55,148 nucleotides of DNA, taken from contig CAMKRZ010000021.1 of assembly GCA_946415315.1 (NCBI GenBank), forward strand, positions 1-55,148, in the 5' to 3' direction. This document shows, in pieces, positions 50,551 to 55,148 of this stretch. Within the stretch, counting starts at the first letter, position 1. Each line of letters opens with the position of its first letter. The notes under the pieces were generated by a model. The model worked only from the letters and a program-made list of their open reading frames with translations. It was not told where the DNA came from and searched no databases. A program made the translations under genes and the position numbers. This stretch comes from an uncultured Lachnoclostridium sp. Its GTDB lineage: Bacteria > Bacillota > Clostridia > Lachnospirales > Lachnospiraceae.

Positions 50551-52371
50551 GTGGAACCTGTGAGGATCACCGGCCTGGTTCACGACTATGTGACCCGGGA
50601 TGAGGAGGGCAACAACACCGAGACGAAGCGGGCGCTCGACCACGTGGAACTGAACGTGGAAGAGGGTCAGTTTATTGCTGTCCTCGGAGCGAACGGCTCC
50701 GGCAAATCCACGCTCGCCAAGCACATCAATGCGCTTCTCCTCCCGACGCAGGGAAGGGTGCTCACGTGTGACATGGACACGGCGGACGACAGGTATCTCT
50801 GGGAGATCCGCAAGAGCGCCGGCATGGTGTTCCAGAATCCGGACAACCAGATCGTCGCCACGGTCGTGGAGGAAGATGTCGGTTTCGGTCCGGAAAATCT
50901 CGGCATTCCGACGGAGGAGATCGTTCAGCGTGTTACGGACAGTCTTGCAGCGGTCGGTATGACAAAATACGGGGAGAGTTCGCCAAACCGCCTCTCCGGA
51001 GGACAGAAACAGCGAGTGGCGATCGCGGGGATTCTTGCGATGGAGCCGAAGTGCATCCTGATGGACGAACCGACTGCGATGCTGGATCCGATCGGACGAC
51101 GTGAAGTGCTGGAGACCGTGCACCGCCTGAACCGCGAGAAGGGGATCACGGTCATTCTGATCACGCATTACATGGAGGAAGTCATTGACGCCGACCGGAT
51201 TTTCGTGATGGATGCCGGCAGGATCGCGATGCAGGGGACGCCGCGAGAGGTGTTCACCCGTATCGGGGATTTGCAGGAGCTGCGTCTCGAGGTGCCGCAG
51301 GTGACGGAACTTGCGCACCTGCTGTCGGAGAGGGGAATTCCCATGCCGCCTTCGGTACTCACTCCGGAGGAGTTTGTCACGGCATATAAAGAGGTAGCGG
51401 GCAATACTGAAGCGACGGCGCGCACGAATGTCGTCGGTCTTTTGGAAAATGAGCCCCCCAAGGCTGTAGGAAGACCGAACGCAGATGTGTCGGCAGCAGG
51501 ATCGCCGGACACTGAAGCGGAAGCGCCGGTTTTGTCCATGCGTGATGTACGGTTTGTCTACGGCGTCGGCACAGCGTTTGAGACGGTCGCTTTAGAGGAT
51601 GTGAATCTGGACATTTTCCAGGGAGAATACATCGGACTGATCGGGCATACCGGGTCAGGCAAATCCACGTTGATCCAACTGCTGAACGGTCTGGAGCGGG
51701 CGACTGCGGGAACGGTACGGTACCTGGGGGAGGACATTTTCGGAGAAGGGTTCAACCGCAGGCAGCTTCGCAGCAACGTCGGATTGGTATTCCAGTATCC
51801 GGATCACCAGCTGTTTGAGGCGACTGTGATCGGAGATGTGAGTTTCGGCCCGAAGAATCAGGGCCTTTCCGCTGAGGAAATCCGTGAGCGCGCAGAATGG
51901 GCGCTTACGCTGACAGGCGTTTCGCAAGATCGCTGGCAGTCGTCGCCTCTCGAGCTTTCGGGCGGACAGAAGAGGCGTGTTGCGATCGCCGGCGTGCTGG
52001 CGATGAAGCCGAAGGTGATCATTCTCGACGAGCCGACGGCGGGACTTGACCCGGCAGGGCGCGACGAGATCCTCGGGGAGATCGACCGGATCCGGAGAGA
52101 GACCGGTATGACAGTTATCTTGGTTTCACATCGAATGGAGGACGTGGCACGGTTTGCCGACCGGCTGGTTGTGATCAGCGACGGGCGCATCGTGTTTGCG
52201 GATCCGCCTCGTGATGTATTCCATCATCGTGAGAAACTGACGTCTATCGGACTCGAGGTGCCTCAGGTTACGCAGGTGATGCAGATGCTCTCAGCGGAGG
52301 GAATCCCGTGTCGTGAGGACGCGATAACCGTGGAAGAGGCGCTGGACGGATTCGGAGTCGCAGGGGCTTGA
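50551..52371 (+). CDS. ecfA: Fused ECF transporter ATPases EcfA1-EcfA2
   Basis: A 606-residue single chain holding both ATPases of the energy-coupling-factor vitamin/metal transporter. The first half (1-280) has Walker A GANGSGKS (46-53), Q loop FQNPDNQ, signature LSGGQ (148-152) and MDEPT. A linker of about 45 residues (285-328, rich in Ala, Thr, Pro and acidic residues) leads to the second half (329-606) with GHTGSGKS (365-372), FQYPDHQ, LSGGQ (469-473) and LDEPT. Each half is of full CbiO length. In most Firmicutes ecfA1 and ecfA2 are separate genes. I prefer the GTG at 50551, 5 bases after GGAGG, over the ATG at 50530, which would include that site. Confidence 0.93.
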   Translation: MEPVRITGLVHDYVTRDEEGNNTETKRALDHVELNVEEGQFIAVLGANGSGKSTLAKHINALLLPTQGRVLTCDMDTADDRYLWEIRKSAGMVFQNPDNQIVATVVEEDVGFGPENLGIPTEEIVQRVTDSLAAVGMTKYGESSPNRLSGGQKQRVAIAGILAMEPKCILMDEPTAMLDPIGRREVLETVHRLNREKGITVILITHYMEEVIDADRIFVMDAGRIAMQGTPREVFTRIGDLQELRLEVPQVTELAHLLSERGIPMPPSVLTPEEFVTAYKEVAGNTEATARTNVVGLLENEPPKAVGRPNADVSAAGSPDTEAEAPVLSMRDVRFVYGVGTAFETVALEDVNLDIFQGEYIGLIGHTGSGKSTLIQLLNGLERATAGTVRYLGEDIFGEGFNRRQLRSNVGLVFQYPDHQLFEATVIGDVSFGPKNQGLSAEEIRERAEWALTLTGVSQDRWQSSPLELSGGQKRRVAIAGVLAMKPKVIILDEPTAGLDPAGRDEILGEIDRIRRETGMTVILVSHRMEDVARFADRLVVISDGRIVFADPPRDVFHHREKLTSIGLEVPQVTQVMQMLSAEGIPCREDAITVEEALDGFGVAGA

Positions 52372-52481
52372 TAAGGCGGGCTTGATGAGACGGACTTGTA
52401 AGGCAGGGGAAGAACCGAAAAACCTGTGAACATAACGAAAAATCCCGGTTGCCAACGGCACCCGGGGAAAGGAGAAACGGA

Positions 52482-53288
52482 ATGCTTCGAGACATTACGA
52501 TCGGGCAATATTACCCGGCGAAATCCTGTATCCACCGGCTGGATCCGCGCACGAAGATCGTCGGAACACTGCTGTACATCGTCAGCTTGTTTCTGTTCCG
52601 GTCATTTTCGGGCTTTCTTGTCGTGGGCACGGCATTTGCCGGAGTATTGATTCTGTCCCGCGTTCCGTTTCGATACATGCTGCGGGGTCTGCGCCCGATC
52701 CTGATGCTGTTGCTGGTCACGGTGCTGTGCAATTTCTTCCTGACAAGCGGTGAGGTGCTGTGGCAGTGGAAGTTTCTGAAGATCACACGCGAGGGACTGG
52801 AGCGCGGCGCGTTCATGGGCGTCCGACTGATCCTGCTGATCTTCGGCACATCGATGATGACTTACACGACCACGCCGAATCAGCTGACGGACGGGCTGGA
52901 AAAACTGCTTTCCCCGCTTCGGGTGATCCATTTTCCAGCACATGAGATTGCGATGATGATGTCGATCGCGCTGCGGTTCATCCCGATCCTCACGGAGGAG
53001 GCGGAGCGCATCCGCAAGGCGCAGATGGCGCGCGGTGCGGACATGGAGAGCGGTGGTCCGATCAAACGCGCGAAGGCGATGATGCCGGTGTTTATCCCGC
53101 TGCTCGTGTCGGCGTTCCGGCGCGCGTTCGACCTCGCGATGGCGATGGAGGCGCGCTGCTACCACGGCGGCGAGGGGCGTACGAAAATGAGGCCCCTGCG
53201 GTACCGTTCCGCGGATCTGATCGGGTATATCTATCTGGCATGTTACATGGCGACGATCATCTCGCTTCGGATCTGGATGAAGATCTGA
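52482..53288 (+). CDS. ecfT: ECF transporter transmembrane subunit EcfT
   Basis: A 268-residue membrane protein that couples the ATPases to exchangeable substrate-binding S components. About 5-6 membrane helices are seen. The two coupling-helix signatures are ARG at 183-185 (QMARGADMESGG) and ARC at 224-226 (AMEARCYHGGEGRTKM); the second has Cys where many have Gly. I start at the ATG at 52482 after AAAGGAG. It follows the fused ATPase gene by 110 bases, and the ecfA-ecfT-truA order next to rplQ is conserved in Firmicutes. No S component is encoded nearby. Confidence 0.95.
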   Translation: MLRDITIGQYYPAKSCIHRLDPRTKIVGTLLYIVSLFLFRSFSGFLVVGTAFAGVLILSRVPFRYMLRGLRPILMLLLVTVLCNFFLTSGEVLWQWKFLKITREGLERGAFMGVRLILLIFGTSMMTYTTTPNQLTDGLEKLLSPLRVIHFPAHEIAMMMSIALRFIPILTEEAERIRKAQMARGADMESGGPIKRAKAMMPVFIPLLVSAFRRAFDLAMAMEARCYHGGEGRTKMRPLRYRSADLIGYIYLACYMATIISLRIWMKI

Positions 53289-53339
53289 CCCCGGAAAATG
53301 AACGAGTTCGGGCGGCATGCATCATAAGAGGAGCAAATC

Positions 53340-54077
53340 ATGCGACGTATCGTATTGACAATCGCATATGACGGAACCGCGTACAGCGGGTGGCAGGCAC
53401 AGGCCAATGCGGTGACGGTCGAGGGGACGCTCCGCGAGGCGATCCGCAGGCTGAGCGGCGAGGACGTTGTGACGATCGGCGCGAGCCGCACGGACGCGGG
53501 CGTACACGCATTAGGGAATGTGGTTGCCTTTGACACGGAATCGCCGATCCCGGCGGAAAACTGGAGACCGGCGCTCAATTCCTTCCTTCCGCAGGATATA
53601 CGCGTGATGAACTCGTGTGAGGCTGCGGCGGACTTCCACCCGCGGTTCGATGCGCACAGCAAGCGCTATGAGTACCGTATTGCCATGGGTCCGGTCGTGA
53701 ACCCGCTGCGGTGTCGCTATGTCTGTGGCGTGCACGAGGAACTTGACCTCGCGGCAATGCAGAAGGGGGCCGAGGCATTCGTCGGCGAGCACGATTTTTC
53801 CTCGTTCTGCAGCGCGGGTACGCAGACGGAGAGCAAGGTGCGCAACGTGACAAAGTGCGAGGTTTACCGCGATGGCGGGGAGATCGTGATCGGTGTTGAG
53901 GGCGGCGGTTTTCTGTACAATATGATCCGCATTCTGGCCGGAACGCTGATCGATATGGGGCGCGGCGCGAAGTCACCGGAGTCCATGGGAAGGATACTGG
54001 AATCCCGCGACCGCACGCAGGCCGGACCGACGGCACCGCCGGAAGGGTTGATATTGATAAAAATCTCGTATAAATAA
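53340..54077 (+). CDS. truA: tRNA pseudouridine synthase A
   Basis: A 245-residue enzyme that makes pseudouridine at positions 38-40 of tRNA anticodon arms. The catalytic Asp52 lies in GASRTDAGVHALG; YDGTAYSGWQ at the N-terminus, FHPRFDAHSKRYEYRI and GGGFLYNMIRILAGTLIDMGRG are typical. The ATG follows AAGAGGAG. It lies 51 bases after ecfT. Confidence 0.97.
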   Translation: MRRIVLTIAYDGTAYSGWQAQANAVTVEGTLREAIRRLSGEDVVTIGASRTDAGVHALGNVVAFDTESPIPAENWRPALNSFLPQDIRVMNSCEAAADFHPRFDAHSKRYEYRIAMGPVVNPLRCRYVCGVHEELDLAAMQKGAEAFVGEHDFSSFCSAGTQTESKVRNVTKCEVYRDGGEIVIGVEGGGFLYNMIRILAGTLIDMGRGAKSPESMGRILESRDRTQAGPTAPPEGLILIKISYK

Positions 54078-54130
54078 GCGAAATATCAAAATGAAAATGA
54101 CATTTTTCATGCTATAGAAAGAAAAAGTGA

Positions 54131-54159
54131 TTGACAGTCGGTAGGCCGGTGTGTATAAT
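54131..54159 (+). promoter_or_regulatory. Consensus promoter of rplM-rpsI
   Basis: A full consensus: TTGACA at 54131-54136, 17 bases, TATAAT at 54154-54159. The leader of about 45 bases is too short to hold the known L13 leader of other Firmicutes. Confidence 0.95.
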
Positions 54160-54212
54160 GCAGAAAGTGACGCGAAAAAGCGGAAACGAGAAAACAAGGA
54201 GGTAGAAATCCT

Positions 54213-54638
54213 ATGAAGAGCTACATGGCAACTGCAAACGTAGAGAGAAAATGGTACGTTGTTGATGCAGAGGGTCAGACATTGGGTCGTCTTGCTTCCC
54301 AGATCGCAATGGTTTTGCGTGGAAAGAACAAGCCGATCTTTACAACACATATCGATACCGGTGACTATGTCATCGTGATCAATGCGGAGAAGATTAAGGT
54401 TACCGGCAAGAAGCTGGATCAGAAGGTTTATTTCAGCCACTCCGATTATCCGGGCGGTGTTCGCGAGACGACGCTTCGCGAGATGCTTGCGAAGAAGCCG
54501 GAAAATGTTATCACCTTCGCGGTGAAGGGCATGCTTCCGAAGGGACCTCTCGGCCGTGAGATGCTTGACAAGCTGCATGTATATGCAGGAGCTGAGCATC
54601 CGCACGCGGCTCAGAAGCCGGAAGTACTGACGTTTTAA
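54213..54638 (+). CDS. rplM: Ribosomal protein L13
   Basis: A 141-residue 50S protein that acts early in assembly. [31 protein letters not shown] and [36 protein letters not shown] are diagnostic. The ATG follows AAGGAGG. First gene of a two-gene operon with its own strong promoter. Confidence 0.98.
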   Translation: MKSYMATANVERKWYVVDAEGQTLGRLASQIAMVLRGKNKPIFTTHIDTGDYVIVINAEKIKVTGKKLDQKVYFSHSDYPGGVRETTLREMLAKKPENVITFAVKGMLPKGPLGREMLDKLHVYAGAEHPHAAQKPEVLTF

Positions 54639-54663
54639 TCAATCGGAAAGGAGATAACGAATC

Positions 54664-55065
54664 ATGGCTAAAGCAGCAAAAGTAAAGTTCTACGGAACCG
54701 GAAGACGCAAGAGCAGTGTTGCCAGAGTATATCTGTTCCCCGGCAAGGGCACAATTACGATCAACAAGAGAGATATCGATGATTATTTCTGCATGGAGAC
54801 GCTGAAGACGATCGTTCGTCAGCCGCTTGCTCTTGTAGAGAGCACCGATAAGTTCGACGCTGTTATCACCGTTCGCGGTGGTGGTTTCTCCGGTCAGGCA
54901 GGCGCAATCCGCCACGGTATCGCGCGCGCACTGTGCAAGTCCGATATGGAGCTTCGTGCGGTTCTTAAGAAGGCAGGCTTCCTCACCAGAGATGCCCGCA
55001 TGAAGGAAAGAAAGAAGTACGGCTTGAAGAAGGCACGTCGTGCACCCCAGTTCAGCAAGAGATAA
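54664..55065 (+). CDS. rpsI: Ribosomal protein S9
   Basis: A 133-residue 30S head protein whose C-terminal tail reaches the P-site t[57 protein letters not shown] and the tail [28 protein letters not shown], with its invariant final Lys-Arg, are diagnostic. The ATG follows AAAGGAG. The remaining 83 bases of the window show no gene or clear terminator. Confidence 0.98.
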   Translation: MAKAAKVKFYGTGRRKSSVARVYLFPGKGTITINKRDIDDYFCMETLKTIVRQPLALVESTDKFDAVITVRGGGFSGQAGAIRHGIARALCKSDMELRAVLKKAGFLTRDARMKERKKYGLKKARRAPQFSKR

Positions 55066-55148
55066 CATTCGAAACAAAAAGGTCCGCTTTGCGCCAATGT
55101 CATTAAGTTAAGATGACAGCATCTAGAGTTCTGTATCAGAGATGGTAC

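Noticed and set aside
54160-54212. L13 autoregulatory leader before rplM
   Set aside because: Only about 45 bases separate the predicted transcription start from the gene, and no stable pairing is seen.

Overview
This window is a chromosomal segment of a low-to-moderate GC (roughly mid-50s percent by eye) Gram-positive anaerobe of the class Clostridia, most likely Lachnospiraceae. The evidence is the S10-spc-alpha ribosomal gene order running into ecfA-ecfT-truA-rplM-rpsI, zinc-type S14 and L36, consensus sigma-A promoters with 17-base spacers, strong GGAGG ribosome binding sites, tRNA genes without an encoded CCA, and small families typical of that group (DUF4364, DUF6171, a short deformylase-like protein, an elongated L17). 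The genus cannot be named from the sequence alone.

Layout. Positions 1-9.4 kb hold three groups of tRNA genes (Asn partial; Glu-Thr-Met-Asp-Leu; Arg; Pro-Gly-Arg-His-Gln), mixed with mntP, pepT, a deformylase-like gene, an AT-richer lipoprotein gene, an operon of an RNA methyltransferase, rdgB and a YfcE-type phosphodiesterase, and a convergent membrane protein gene. 9.5-13.1 kb is an envelope-stress-like module: an SPFH/zinc-ribbon protein, a membrane-anchored zinc-ribbon protein and a TPM-domain protein, matching YdjI, YdjG and YdjH of Bacillus subtilis. Their expected partner PspA lies 17 kb away at 29.6-30.3 kb. 13.2-18.1 kb carries tRNA-Leu, citrate synthase, a family 2 glycosyltransferase, a Cys-rich DUF6171 protein and a GH51 arabinofuranosidase. 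18.4-22.2 kb carries a DJ-1/PfpI protein and a 1018-residue PAS-GGDEF-GAF-PAS-GGDEF-EAL protein whose catalytic motifs are all degenerate. 22.4-28.8 kb is the protein quality-control cluster tig-clpP-clpX-lon-engB. 28.8-33.3 kb has a DUF4364 regulator-like gene, pspA, a methyltransferase, a membrane-anchored unknown and wecB.

From 33.7 kb to the end the window is translation machinery: a structured leader with an internal terminator, then rpsJ-rplC-rplD-rplW-rplB-rpsS-rplV-rpsC-rplP-rpmC-rpsQ-rplN-rplX-rplE-rpsZ-rpsH-rplF-rplR-rpsE-rpmD-rplO-secY-adk-map, then infA, rpmJ and rpsM-rpsK-rpsD-rpoA-rplQ, the energising module of an ECF vitamin transporter (with the two ATPases fused into one chain), truA, and rplM-rpsI.

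The most unusual signals are: (1) a dispersed octamer GGAAAATG, counted by eye at least 31 times on both strands where one or two are expected; (2) a large paired leader with a built-in terminator before rpsJ, and structured leaders before rpsM and infA; (3) the fused EcfA1-EcfA2; (4) the fully degenerate GGDEF/EAL protein; (5) a small gene at 33.4-33.6 kb broken by an in-frame TGA and a frameshift; (6) decayed repeats of a methyltransferase gene's 3' end. All counts and pairings were made by reading, without software.
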